In this document: positions 37,301 through 52,300 of the stretch, piece after piece
Position numbering within the stretch: position 1 is the first letter of the stretch
How the letters are laid out: each line of letters opens with the position of its first letter
Assembly: GCF_037975245.1 (NCBI RefSeq)
Contig: NC_092576.1
Coordinates: 3,727,001-3,791,000, forward strand
Length of the DNA stretch: 64,000 bases
Source of the DNA: Apostichopus japonicus
Taxonomy: Eukaryota; Echinodermata; Holothuroidea; Aspidochirotida; Stichopodidae
Reading direction: 5' to 3'
Program-made: the position numbers and the translations under genes
Notes under the pieces: generated by a model
Database searches by the model: none
The model's input: only the letters and a program-made list of their open reading frames with translations
Told to the model about the DNA's origin: nothing

Positions 37301-40300
37301 ATTATACAGCACAATGAAAAACAGAAACCCAAAAGTTTACTGGTTTTGGGTCTTTATGAATGACGATACTTACCTGTCTCCAGTATCTGCACTCCAAATA
37401 CCTAGCCTAAGAACTGGTAACATTCTTGCACAGCTGTGCCAACAATGACCCTCTATATTAAGATGGATGTAAATCCTAGGTCAAAAAATGAGCTGAAGGC
37501 CTCTAGAATGGTTGATTTGGAAGGAAGGAGGTGGGGGGGGGGGTGGACCTCATCTATATAGAGGATCTTTGTAGGCACAGACTGTTTGACCAGTTTGCAG
37601 GCTAGGTACAGTATATAGACTAGATTGTAAACTGTATACAGTGTAGGAGCCCTGAGCCAGGTTAGAGAGCTGGAATCAAGTTGGTGGTCCAAGCATTTCC
37701 ACATGTATGCAATTGTACTGCACTGTATAAAATGATGTTAGTTAAGAACCTAACTATATATACACAACGACAAGTACGAAAGTTCAACCAATGCATATCA
37801 CAGTTCAGGAGAAACTAATTAACTAATATATGCACCAGTTAATTTAAACTTTAAATATACTGATACATGTACAGTCTGTACTCTGCAATTACTTATAATT
37901 GCAATGTTCTGTACATATTGATTAAAATGTGTACAAAGTGACCACAAATACGGTGATTAAATTAACTATGTAATGCAAGGTACTGTACGTACTATAGTCT
38001 CATGAATTACAAGTTTCTAATGCACAGTTCATAGATTGATACTGCATACATGTATGTATGGTTATCACAGCTAGAGCTCTGATCAATGTACTGCAGTACC
38101 CTACAGCCCCTATACTGTACTTCAGACATTAATTCATCACTCCCAACTTGTACAACAGACTTTATCATCAACAAACTCTCAGGCTGCTGCTTGCCCTTCT
38201 TATAAATTGATAACTTTACCACTGAGTCGAGACCAAGCACAGAGTTTGCAACCAGCAGCTATAGTACTTCTGCTTGCCACACAGACTTACTGTGTAATCT
38301 GTGTTCTGGTGAGTTGAGCGCTGCTGCTGTAGCAATCTACCGTGAATGACGGCTGTTCAGCTTGCCTACTCACACATGTGTGTTCATTTAATATTAAGAG
38401 TCACTGCTATTACTGTCATGCACCTACTGTACCTTATGACGACTTACGCTAAAACAACTGGCTTTTAGAAATTACACACTATCCCCGAGGGAACTTGAAT
38501 GCAAATTATGTGGAATTGTACATCTCTGCGCTACTATTGTATATATGCTAGCTGCATGAGCATGTACAGCAATTACTTAATGGTATGTATTTAAGGGATG
38601 ATCTTAAAAAGAAGCAGCATCATTTAAAAATGTTATTTGGGGAAGGTTGCAGTCATTTTAGCTGATACTGTACACAATGCCTACATGGTAGTAAGAGGAT
38701 CAGTTTAAGATGAATTTAAAGTGTTCATTGAGCACAATCTGGTCATAGCCAACACCATGAATGCCATTACCAAACAGATAGCTAAAAAAAAAATTCCTTT
38801 TTTATAGTCATATTTATCCAACTTAATAAATAATAAGCAAGTATCTAAAAGGTTTGCAAATTATATAAGAAAAAATAAAACACCAGTTGGCATTAAAATT
38901 GTGCGGCACAAAAGTTTCTCAATATTAATTAACTAAAACATGCAATCACGTCATAATTAAAAACAGACAAGTTTATTATTCCATGGTACCTCAAAACTGT
39001 TAAACTGGTTTAACGAGTATTTATAACTGATCTAAATACTTAACCTGTACAAACTAGAATCATTATTGTAATGTGTCCCCAATTACCCTCTTATTTCCAG
39101 ATTGATCAGAAGTACAGTAATGTATTCTCATCTACTGTAGGTAACATGGTACTGTAGTTAAGGCTTACAATGACAATACAGCAGCTACAGTAAGGTTATG
39201 ACTGTATAAAGCGTTGAGGGATACATGTAAGTTAAGGACTTACAGTGATATTATAACACAGATCAAGTAGAGTTATTCCTGTTGTATACGAAGCATTGAG
39301 AGATACTTGTATTAAAGGCTTACAGTGACATTACAACACTGCTACAGTAAGGTTATGACTGTTGTATACAAAGCATTGAGGGATACATGCATTTAAGGCT
39401 TGTAGTGATATTATAACACAGCTACAGTAGGGTAATTCCTGTTGTTTACAAAGTGTTGAGGGATACATGTATTTAAGGCTGACAGTGATATCACAACACA
39501 GAGCTACAGTAGAGTAATTCCTGTTGTTTATAAGATGTTGAGGGATCCTTAAAATTGAACATAAATTTGAAGGACAACACATTAGGCCTCTTGTGTACAC
39601 TGTACAGTAAACATTGCATGTGACGTCGCGTTTACAAATAATTCCATGTGCATGTTGACTTGCTGATAAAAATGAAATCTTACAGTAAGGTTGATCATTC
39701 TTTAGAAAATGGTTAATTCCTAAGGGGAAGAAACACAGGTCTAATTATCATATATAAGTCTGTGATATATGTGAAGTAACCTGTCAAAAGATTTAGGATG
39801 CCATGGTGACCATTCACATAGACATGAGTGTTGATAATGGAATGTAGAATGCATTAATCATTAAATGGTAGGAATAGCTACTTCAATCAAATGTACATAA
39901 ATCTCTTCAAGTGAAATGGTCAATTGAGTTATCAGGGTATCATTGTAGGCAGCTATAAAGTACAGAAGTGGACAAAATCAATCATTTCTACCAGCTGTAT
40001 ATTCTAAGTGTTGAGGGTTGCTACCAGGTTTTGTTGCTTGCAAATTGTACTGTTGACCTCCATGAAGCATATATATTCTACCATCCATATTTAGGCTGTT
40101 GCTTGACTGTTGTACTAGGTAACAACACTGTGAACACACAAGAATACCAGTTAAAAGAGTTCTGTTGTTTATCATTGTGTACCCACTATAAAAATTGAGT
40201 ATTTTTTTGTACAGTTAGTTAAATGAATACTATAGGGAACACATGGGTTTAGTTCTTTTGACCTGCAGTGAAGTATTTTAGAAGTGTGTAGTACACTAAG

Positions 40301-43300
40301 AAGTCTTGGCAGTTTTTGTTGAATAATATAACCAGGGTGTATGTATAGAGTACTGTAGTATGGGCTGGCATGGTTCACTGTTTGGTCTATCAACAGAAGA
40401 GTACAGTAGTACTTGAGTAGAGATCCAAGCATAAATCCAGGCTCAGGTTGTCATAGGGACCAACAGTTTACAGTTAAGCTTGACAGATTAAAGTATCAGG
40501 GAATATCGCACAAAGCAAATGCCATGCAAAATGTGAGCAAAAAGTGTGCACAAATTGATATTTAAGTCTGTAGATACAAACAACAATATTTTGTATAAAG
40601 GAACCACAGCAATTTATAAAATAAACTTCAGAGCTTTCAACACAACTGTACAAAGTTTGAACTTCCCTCTGAATAATCATTTGCCATGAATATTCATTGT
40701 TGTTTGTAGACTTACCACAAGCATCTGTGCCAGTGCCTTGGTGTTCTGTACAGCCATTACATTCTGTACTTTCTTAGGCAGTTCCCTCATAATCATGTCT
40801 TCCACTATAAGAGGCTTGAAGCCATACATGTGTACAAGGTCATCAACCACACGTCCCTTCCTGGACCCTGGACCACCTGTTGGTGATAAAAACAGGAGAA
40901 AAATGATCAGTCTTCCACTCATCATACGTTCATAAATTTGCAAGTATAGTGCAGACTTTTGTAACATATATGAGGTGGCTCTTATATTAAATGTTATATT
41001 AATGCTTTAACGAAAAAATGTTTTGAAATAATAGCCCTGAAAACGTTTTCGTGACATATTTATTACACCACAAATAACGTTATCAAAACAAAAGACGAAA
41101 CGTTTTAATAACATTTAAAATCGTTTTTGTGTTTGCTGGGTATGTACACAATGTAATATTTGTGTATTGAACTATAGCTTGTAAACATACATTAAACTAG
41201 AGAAGTACTTTATTATAGTTAAACCCTTGACAATGAATTCATGAATTCATTTGTGACTAACAAAGCAATGAGCTCCTCCAAAGTGTGGCTACTCTTAATA
41301 ATCCAATTTCTGCGATATCTGCGATATGTATTTCTCTTGAACAATGTAAGTAAGTCAGCAACGTAGCTGACAATTCCTGCTGAGTTATAAGTAGTCTTTC
41401 AGCCTCAGGGCACATGTTAAACAAATCAGGCTTGATGAATGCTCAGTACAGCAGTAATTTATGTTAGCAATATATATGTTCTTGCTGCTGATGCTGTCCT
41501 TACATGATAAATGTTTACCTGTGGAAAGAATAAATTACCCTAGTACAGCTAGCTTCAGGCTATTTCTACTAATCTTGAGATTTTTATCAATTTACTTGCA
41601 TTTAGCAAGCACTTTAGCCAGATCTTGGAGGCCTGTCTGCAATTATCAAAACATTTCATTTTCAGCTCTGTTTCAGTCTGGGTTTGCCTAAATTACTGAG
41701 TACTGCAAAAAATAATGCTGCTGTTCAAAAAAGACTTAGTTTCAGACTCCTTCAAAACTACTTTAAAAAAAAAAAAAAAAAAAATTACTGTAAATTGTAA
41801 GAAATTTCATCTTTTCTTTGTTACCCTTAGCTTCATTATAATAAATTGTAACATGGAACTCTTCTTATCTAAAGAAGATAAGAACATGGAACAAAAACCA
41901 TACAGCTATTAGTCAATCAAATTCACAACCAATTGTACCTTTTCAACTGAAAATTTATGAGAGACCTGCTTTCTATAGTCACAGTTGCTTCAATGTCATA
42001 TACAGTAGCTCAAGATTATTATGCAGCTCTACAGTAGCACCATTAGGCCTTACAGTACTGTTGTAATACAGTTTTCACTCAATAACATTTAATATTTGAT
42101 AGTTATTGATATAGGTGGAAGAACTCTGGTGAAATTCCATGCAATCAGTAGTAACTGGTCTGATTTGACCTGCAATGAGTTGTCTTCATTCAGTGTACAC
42201 TAATAATCACATAAATGTAAAGGCATTTACAGTAGTTTAATGCAATCTTTGCAGTTCTCACATCGGAAAACTCCCTCGACTTGGAAATTAATCTAGTTGA
42301 GATTAATTAATACTGTTTTGTTGTCCTATATAGTCACTTTATAAACTTGCAGTTACATGTCCGTGACATCCCTTCCCCTTGTTGTCTACACAAGGTTAAT
42401 TATGGCACAATTAATGACTGCATCGGGCTACAATTTTTCTCTCACAACAACAAATTTAGTCCAATTAACTCACATTTATACTGCCTGCAGTCTAAATTAT
42501 TATCGTTGATGTAATTTACAGACAAGAATGAGTCATCAATTTCATCCAATTCTGGTTTTAAGAGATGTTAATATATACAATATACGTACTGCCGATAGCA
42601 GGCATGTTTTTTATAATACTTTATGTGTTAATGTGTACATAACATAAAGAGTGATTTTGTCAAACATGTTAATGCGCCTTACATCCATCAATCCCTTAAA
42701 TTTTTAAATTTATTACTTTTACATTGAACAGTCTCTGAAGAAGATCCTGCTAGGATTACAACATCAGGCCCACTTACTTTTATATACTGCTTTTAGCTTA
42801 TTTTTAACCGAGCTAATATTTGGTCACCCTCCACACATTATAATACTAGTGTTTTTAATATTTAGCCTACCGTAGTTACAGCTGTATTTGTTAGCCAATG
42901 TCTACCATTTCCATAGTAACATTTCGACTCATAATTTACAGCAATCTGTGGTCTGATAATTAAGGTCACAACAAAGCGTTATTGAACCCTAAGATATATA
43001 CTGATCGATAAACTCTGTTGACCATGCATGGATGGACATATTGCCTTAGAGAGCTCCCCCTATATTCACTGTCTTGTTACCTGTTTCTAAATTAAAATTC
43101 TGTGATCATCTGACCAATATCAAGAGATGAAATGAAAGTTGTTTGGAATTATTACTAAGCCAGGCTGGATATTTTGTACGACCTACTGATGTAGAATAAA
43201 TATCACATGTGATAAAATATATGCAAGGGTGGTAGTACTGCATGCTGCTCTTTACAGGTGAACAGTGAAGGCACTCTAGGTAATATAGTAGTTCTATATA

Positions 43301-46300
43301 TAGATGGGTGTACAATACAAGCCTTCTTATATACATAGTGTGTGTATATTGAGGCCAGTAAAGCAGTGATGAATGAATAAATATATGTGGCCTAGAGACC
43401 ATTGCTATTGGTAATTTAAATACACAACCATGCACACATTAATGGACTCTCAATATATATGAGATATTTTCATGAAAGGAGTTATAACTTAAGTAACCCA
43501 CCGTCGATCTCATATAGTTTATCATATGACAGTATCATTAAGAAAGATGTCATTAATATCAGGGAACACTTGAAGTGTTTGCAGCTTGAGTGGCACACTT
43601 GAGGTGGGTACATTAGCACCTAAAATGTTTACTTAATCAAGGTTTGCACTTTTGCAGCTTTTAATCACTGAACTGGTGTAGACAAGAGTTATAACTGTAA
43701 AGAACAGCACATTAAAAATCGAGAAGAACAAAGACTTTTGCTTAATTCATTTATTTCTAGGGTCTTGCAAGCAGTCAAAATAGCGTGTGTGTTTGTGGGG
43801 TCCTAAACAGCAGTCAAAATAGCGTGTGTGTGGGGGGTCCTAAACAGCAGTCAAAATAGCTTGTGTGTGTGTGGGGTCCTAAACAGCAGTCAAAATAGCT
43901 TGTGTGTGTGTGGGGTCCTAAACAGCAGTCAAAATAGCTTGTGTGTGTGTGGGGTCCTAGACAGCAGTCAAAATAGTGTTTGTGTGCGTGGGGTCCTAAA
44001 CAGCAGTCAAAATAGTGTTTGTGTGTGTGAGGTCCTAAACAGCAGTCAAAATAGTGTTTGTGTGCGTGGGGTCCTAAACAGCTCAGTCAAAATAGCGTGT
44101 GTGTGTGGGGGGTCCTAAACAGCTCAGTCAAAATAGCGTGTGTGTGGGGGGTCCTAAACAGCAGTCAAAATAGCTTGTGTGTGTGTGGGGTCCTAAACAG
44201 CAGTCAAAATAGCGTGTGTGTAAGGTCCTAAACAGCAGTCAAAATAGTGTGTGTGTGTGTGGGGGGGGGTCATACAGCAGTCAAAATAGCCTGTGTGTGT
44301 GTGGGATCCTAAACAGCAGGCAAAATAGCATCTGTGTGGGGTCCTCAAGGACAGGCAGAACAGTGTGTGGATCATAGAAGCCATAAAACAATAGGGGTGG
44401 ATTGTTCACCTTACATTACCATGCTAAGAAGCAGTATCAGGTCAAAGGTTATCTCTATGAAGGAAATATTTGGTGGGCTTAACCTGGCAAAAATGTGAGG
44501 GCATATGATATTCCCTCACACATGGAAGTGAATACATCACTCCTCATGGTCCCGAAAACCGTCTCAACCAAGAACTAAGGAGATCGCGCTTTCTCGGTCA
44601 CTGCACCGAAGCTTTGGAACTACCTACAACACGACATAAAGACTGCCAAATCTCTCGCCAAATTTACGAAAATTTTACAAACACATATCTTTTTAGTTTC
44701 GCAACGTGATTTTGTCACTTTTATATACTTGTGTTTAAATCTAGACTTTTACTTTTTTACAACTCTATTTCATGTGCTTATCCTTTGTTTTGTTTTTATA
44801 GATTTTGGTCTGTTTTATAATTCTTCTTGTGTTTTTAGATTTTTGTGTTTGTATTTTACATACAGTACTGTACTGCTTAATTTTCGTTTATGTGTTTTTT
44901 AGACTTTTTATTCCTTTGATTTCTCTGTCTTTTTATTTTTTTATTTGTTTTTATGTTTTGTAAAGCGCCTAGAGGCCTTTTGGTATTTGTAGGCCATGGG
45001 CCATGGCCAATTTAAATGCACTTTTGTTCACATGGTAAGTGGGGAAAGTTAATTTCTCTGAAATAGTTAGTATAAATATGTACTGAATCAAGATTGACTT
45101 GTTCTTTTTGGTTCTACTGGCACAAACAGTCAGAATTTAAGAAAAACTAACAAAAGAAATTACCCACTGCTCTTAAAAGAGCTTATCTAATTGGTCAGTA
45201 TTTTCAGGTCAAACCTTAATTGACCAATCACAGCTGTTGATCTGTGGTCTGGTTACACCATGGTTACACTAACTGCACAAACATGGCTGCTCCCACACTC
45301 AAATGTTGTATGCATGTGTGTGCACAGACAAATACGAATATTTCATCCTTTTCTGACAGCTCTTTTGCCAAAGTCAAGGATTGTGTTTTAAGGTGGATTG
45401 TGTAACCAGGTATTTATGGTGCATTAGCTAGAGATGTCACTTCAAAATACTGTATAGAGAGCTCAAAATCTTTAGCTGATTTTCAAGATCATGAGCATGG
45501 TGAGTCGTGCATTGGCTATCATTGTGAGTGCTAACAGAGATTCACAGATGAATAAACTCAACAAGACTGAAGAAAGGCTTGCAAAAAATCCGCTCAAAGA
45601 TGGTAAGCAAACATTTAAATAATATTATGAGTATGAATCCATTTTCCAACTGAAATTAGAAATGTCAATCTGACATTTTGTGGAATGTGGTTGTGCTTTT
45701 ATTTAAGTTTTTACATTCGCTCTTGACGGTTTGTTATTGTATTGTAACCTAGTCCTGCTGTCATTTTGTTGTGCAAAATGCATCAACCTGATGTAATCGT
45801 GAATTTATTTGGGTTAGGGTTAGATATGTACAAACAACAGGGATACATTTACAATCAAAATCTCTATTGAGTGTGTGTTAAGTTACATTTGGCATGTGTT
45901 CAACAAATAGAAGTACCTGTCATGGGGGGGGGGGGGGGGGTTGGTATTTAACTTTTAGACTTTCTTCAGTAGTTGCTCCATGATTTTATAAAATGAGACG
46001 AGGGCCCAAACCCATGCCCAAATTTCCATTTGCGCTTAGTTGATTTTTTTTTTTATATGGGTGGACTGGAGATCAATATTTCATTATTGCTCCGTGAGTT
46101 TTATAAAATAAGATGAGGGCCCCAAACCCACGCCCAATTTTTCATTTGTACAAATACTTGGTTGATTTTTTTATATGGGTGGAGGTCGATATTTCATTAT
46201 TGCTCAATGATTTGATAAAATAAGACAAAGGCCCCAAATCTGTGCCCAATTTTTCATTTGTAAAAAAAATTATTCATTATAACAAGTTTAGATAAACTGG

Positions 46301-49300
46301 GCTAGGTTTGTCAATTCAAGTTGTAAAACGGTGTAGGTTAATGAATTCAGAGCAAATTTTTTAATATGTATCTTTCTCTTGTTTGAATGTTACAGATGAT
46401 TCCACTGATGATGACAATGACGATGTTGAACCTGTCTGTAAGGAGCGAACACTAAGATCAAATGTAGCTGGACCATCTTCTTCAGGCAGACCACACATAC
46501 TTCCAGTGTCGTGCATCATTTGTCACGCTGATCACTGGATATGGGGCAAGGTGACCTGTAAGAGACGAAGAGAGCCCCTGACTCGTTACGAGACAATAGA
46601 TGCTGGGAAACTCAGAAAGGCTGCTGAGCTGACATGTAACGAATCCCTTCTTTTGCAAATGCGTGGCAGAGACCTTGTTGAAGTTCCGAGGCAAGATACC
46701 ATCCGAGTTGTTTTCGCAACGTAACCAGATTTCTCACTCGGAACTGGCCAAAAGAAACAACAGATATTCTATATGCAGAGGCTTATGCAAAGTTTTGCCA
46801 CAATGTCATTGATGAACAGATTCTTAAACAACAGGGTGCGATCAGGATGACAAAACTCACAGCCCAGTTCATCAAAACGGTTAAAGAAGTTCAAGGGATT
46901 GATGCCTCAAGTTACAGATCCTACAACTTAAAAAAGCATCTCCAAGGCTCCTATCCACAACTTCATTTTTGCGACCAACGCGACGCTATGAAAGTGAAGT
47001 TGTAATTTCCAGAACTGTAGAAGCTCAGGATCTAGCAGTAAACCTGGTTAATCTACAATATGATACAAAGTCAAGTAACGAGTTAGACATTTCAAGTGGT
47101 AGTGAATCTGATTTGCAGCATGAACAAAGAGGTTCATGTAGAAGTCAAGGCATTTCATTGAGTGACATGTACTTTACAGCTAGACAGCTTAGAATTGCTG
47201 TCCAAGAGGTACATGTGGACACAGCATGACATCAGACATCAATTGGACTTTGGAGTAATATTTCAAAATCTAGCATTTTTATAATGTGAACTCAAAAATT
47301 GTGATTGTTAGATGTGTAAATACATGTAGGAATGTGTGAACTAAATATAGTGCATCATTAGTTACATGTTCAAATAATGTGTAAGAAAATAGAGGGATCT
47401 GTAGGACAAACATGAAGAAAACAAATTCAGTAGTGTCAAGAGTTGTGGCTATGCATTTAGTTTGAAAAAAAAAATCAAATTGTACTCTGTTGTAACTTTC
47501 AGTATCAGTTGGAAAAGGTGTAGGACTATAATGTGATTCGAAATGGTCCCATGAAGTAATATCTCACGTTATTGTTTATTCAATTTGATGCAAATTTCCA
47601 CACAAATTGTTGTTTTATTTCATGTTAGTTTAATCGTGGCTGACACCAGTCTCCAGAACACCATTTCAGTATGGAATCTAATATACAATAATCAAGGACA
47701 TAGTCAGTGCACCACACCCTATTGAATATTGATTATGCGATCACTCAAACACCCCCCCCCCACCCGCAAAAAAAAAACAAACAAAACGAGGCTCAATTTT
47801 TGTGGATGGGTCCTGTGTGTACAGTCGTTTAACTTGTTGTTGACGAGTAAGTGCCACCCATTCACCATGGGTATTCATAAGAGTACAACTTACTGATACT
47901 ATCTACAGAAAGTTTCATGTGCAATGTTATGATCAACAAACAGTTTTAATGCATATTACAAATGAGATTTAAAGTTTTTTTGTGAAGGTAGTTAGGTGAA
48001 GCGCTGCTTGTAACAAAACATTGTACATGTAGTAGTCTGTTGTGAACTTTGGTGTTCTAAACATGTTGAAAAGATTTGCAGTTGATAAATAAAAGAAGAA
48101 CATATAGATCTGAGTTTGTCACTTTTTTAGGGCTGTTTAGACATACTTTGTTTGTTAAAAAAGTCTATCGGAATCTCCAGTTTGATTATAATGAATATGA
48201 AATAGTGTGCTTATTTATTCACCAAGAATGACCCCATCCTCAATCATGTTATAATGTATACATGCTGGCCTACTCCTTGCTCTCATTTGTTATTACTGGA
48301 TCATTAATTGCCTAGAAATAGTGTATTTCAACAATTTAACAATGAACAAACTGGCCTATCCCCACCACAAATAAACACCAAGTACAGTTGAAAAATATTA
48401 TTCCAATAGTTATATGCCTATCCAAACTTTTAGAAATGTTGTGCCATACATATTCTTTACAATTATAAAGGTTTCCACATTAAAATGTGAATTTTTTGGG
48501 GGTTAACTGTTTCTTTCTGGAGACAGAATAATTATTTTTGAAAAAGTGAGGGCGCTATTTTTCTTATGTATTTCTTTATGTTGGAAAATGTGACGTTTAA
48601 TCCGTGAATTACATATTATTGTGCCACTTTTGAGCAAAAGAACAACTTGATTCTTTATTAAGGACATATTATCTATAACTCAGACTATATTTCATGTAAT
48701 ACCACTCCGGACGTAACAAGAATCATTTTCTGGAAGGATTTCAGAGCCACGGCCCATGGCCTATTGGCGCTATATTAAGAACTTCATTATTATTACATCT
48801 GTACATTAAACAGTATTATGTGTATCTAAATACCAGACTTGCTATTTTGCAAGAACAGAAGCAGTGAAGCATAAACATGGCTCTTATAGGCCCTACATTG
48901 ACTTTATTTTTTACAACTATCTGTCACACTCTAGTTAATTTTAGTACTAGCGATCAGACAGTCACGTATGTAGTCTTGTTTCAAATTATCTGTTCAAGTA
49001 CTATAGACACATATATTTATGCATGTTAAAACCGTTATATTGCTGGTGCACACTGCTGCAGTCAAAGGATCTCTTAGAAAGTCTGCAGTATTATTCTAGG
49101 TAAATTAGAGGCCACAGAACAGAATCAATCTAATGTATGGTGGTACAATGTTAAAGTTGACGATGATTAACCGCTGTACATACATACTGTAGCGTATCTT
49201 GTGCATGGTTCATGTGTATCTATATGAACCATATAGATACACATGAACCATATCCTTTTTGATAAGAGACAATCAAAAGAACCTTTAAATCTGCTGCTAC

Positions 49301-52300
49301 ACAAACTTTGAACAGAGCTAAATTATTTCCTGAATGCAGAATGTACACACATAATTAACTAGAAGTAGATTGAATTCTTGGATTGACTTCAAGGGCATTA
49401 ATTACCGAGATTTCATTCTGCATTATAATCATCAGTTTACCTTCTAACTTCTAAGATACATAGTCATTTATTGAAGATGTCAGACATAGAGCTGTAGACC
49501 GTACTAGCTGTCCTTTAAGCATTACTGTAAGCATTACCATAGACTGACGGTACTGTACTACAATACTATAAGTACTAAGTACTACGTCCGGACAGAGTAT
49601 GATGGAGAGTGGTACTCAACACACCCATCACAAATAACAAGTACATGCATGTTGCCTTGAGTACATCCCACCATCTAGTCGTATCATACAGTACTATAGA
49701 TGTAAACAGCTCAGGTAAAACTTACGGGTTAATTCTCAGTACATTACCAATAGAATAAAGTAAGCAAATACAGTAAAGCAAGCAAGATATTAAATTGGTG
49801 GGAACCAAATGTTTAATATATTGGACAATACAATTAACCACTCGATTCTCACTACTTACAGTAGGAACAATACAATGACTAATGTGGCACATGCATAACC
49901 TGTAACTTCTTTGATTGAGAATAGACTGTAAACATGAACCATTTTTGTATACAGTGCAAACAAACCCCTTCATATATGTCACAGCATCTATGTCAATAAA
50001 AATAATTTTTCCTTGTATAACAGGGGATGCATAATAAACACAACACAAGTACAGTAGAGTAAGATTTTCAGTAATTAATATTATTATTGTAGAGATCCAA
50101 CAGTATTCCGAATAAATGGATAACAGTACAGTAGGGATGCACCGGATCCAAATTTTTGGATCCGGCCGGAACCGGATTTTGACGGATAGTACGTGAAATC
50201 CGACCGGATAAAATCCGGCCGGAACCGGATTTTTTCATTACACAAAAGAAAATCATTAATAAGAAGTAGAAGTATGAAACAAGGAGCAAATCTTAGGTGA
50301 GGTATATGCATATTATAAAGAAGGTGAAATTAAGACCCCATTTATGAGATTAAATATGACTTAAAGTGGTGTAATCTACATTCTTTAATAAAATAACTAC
50401 AATATTAAACTGATGAAGGCTGCAAGAAATGATTTCACTGCAAACTGTATTTGTTGTATACTGTATAGCTTCATATTATTACAGTAGTTGTATTGTTTTG
50501 GTTGATCTTTAGAAACAGTGGGTCAGACCATTGGGAAAATTAAATTAAACATGTTAAACCTAATTTTTCCTTACTTTGAATGTTTTTATTAATTTTTGGA
50601 AATAGTTTACATTGATTTAAGTTAATACCAACACCTTTTTAACGGATGATTTAGGCCAGATTTTGAAAAAGATCCGGAACCAGATAATTTCTCACTATCC
50701 GGCCGGATAGTCCGGCCGGACCGGATATCCGATGCATCCCTACAGTACAGTACTGTGTAATAAAGTAAAATGCAAAGTAATGAAGTAGTGATTCTCGTCA
50801 GCTGAATCTATGTGATACTTGTGCAAGATCCAGCAGCTTATAGCCATTGAACCTGTAGTGTACTTTACTGTATAGTATATCAACATGGCAACTGACAAAG
50901 TTTACATGATCTTCTATACACATTATTAATACATTGCACTTGCGTGACTGTCCAGTTAGGCCTATGGGCTCCACTTTGGTAACCATTACTTTAAAATAAA
51001 TTATGACTTGATATAATTTTAGTACATAATCGATTCATAACAATTTTTTTCTGCATCAGATGTACTTGTAGGTAGGCTACTCTAAGTTGAAACCGATCTA
51101 CAGATGGTCATTTTGTCAGCCTTAATGTACAGTAGGCCTACAGTATGAAGGCCTCTATGGAAAAGTCTATAAAGGCTACACAACATCATCCATAACGAGT
51201 AACACATTTGGCTCCCTATAATATTGGTCCTAACAGACGCTAACTCATCAGCATGTAAATCTGGACCGAACATGTCAATGAGGAGAATCGCAATAAAAAA
51301 CAATGTTGTGCAGTACCAACCATGGATGGTCAAGTGACCACTGACCAGCTTCCTAGAAGCACTCAATTCTTAATCGTACTCATCGAATGTATACGTTTCA
51401 TTCCAGTAACTTTTGTCATGTTTTTCATACATTCCTGGTGAAGCTACACTATATGCAAACAACAGAATTTAGCTAAGTGGTACATTTTTTGAAAACATTT
51501 TCATTAAATTGGGAAATTTTCTGTCAAACAATCGAACCGCAGCTGGACCACACAGAGCTTATCAGGACTGTACACAATGTATACAGAATGTGACACAGAC
51601 AAGAGAAGCAGAAGACAGGATTCGTGGTTCCTTAGCAACCCAAGTCTCCTTGCCGTTTTTGTACATAAAATGCCGCTTAACATGATCTAGTGTCCGCTGC
51701 ATGCAATCTATAAGACTTAAATTGGCAGTAGATGTTCAAATAGCAGTCAGGGTCCATACATGTACAGTATATCAAATCTTTTGTGAGACTAAACATAAAT
51801 AATCATTCAATACGAAGCAATTATTCTCAGATGTATAAACCATAAAAACCTGTTACTCGTTAGGGTGGCGTTCAGTTGTCTACAGAATGCAAATCTCTTC
51901 GAACTGACAAATGGTAAAATACAGTAAGAACTCCAATTATCCGAACCCTGTTATCCAAAGCCCAGATTTTCCGGACTGGCAATTTGTTCATTCATAAAAA
52001 AAAGTCATACGACGTAACTTTGTGATCAGCTTTCAAATTCTTTGGACAAAGCAGGAATAATTTCGTTAATTTTTTCCTGTTATCCGAAGCCCAGATTTTC
52101 CACACCGGCAAATTGTTCATTCATAAAAAGTCATATTATGTACAACTTAACTTTGTCAACTTATGTAACGATCAGCTTTCAAATTCTTTTGACAAAGCAG
52201 GAATATTTTCATTAATTTCTCCATTTCCTTAAATCGAATAGATTATCATCTGGGCCTACTACATAAACAATCTGATTGTTGTTTATATCAAGATTTTTAC

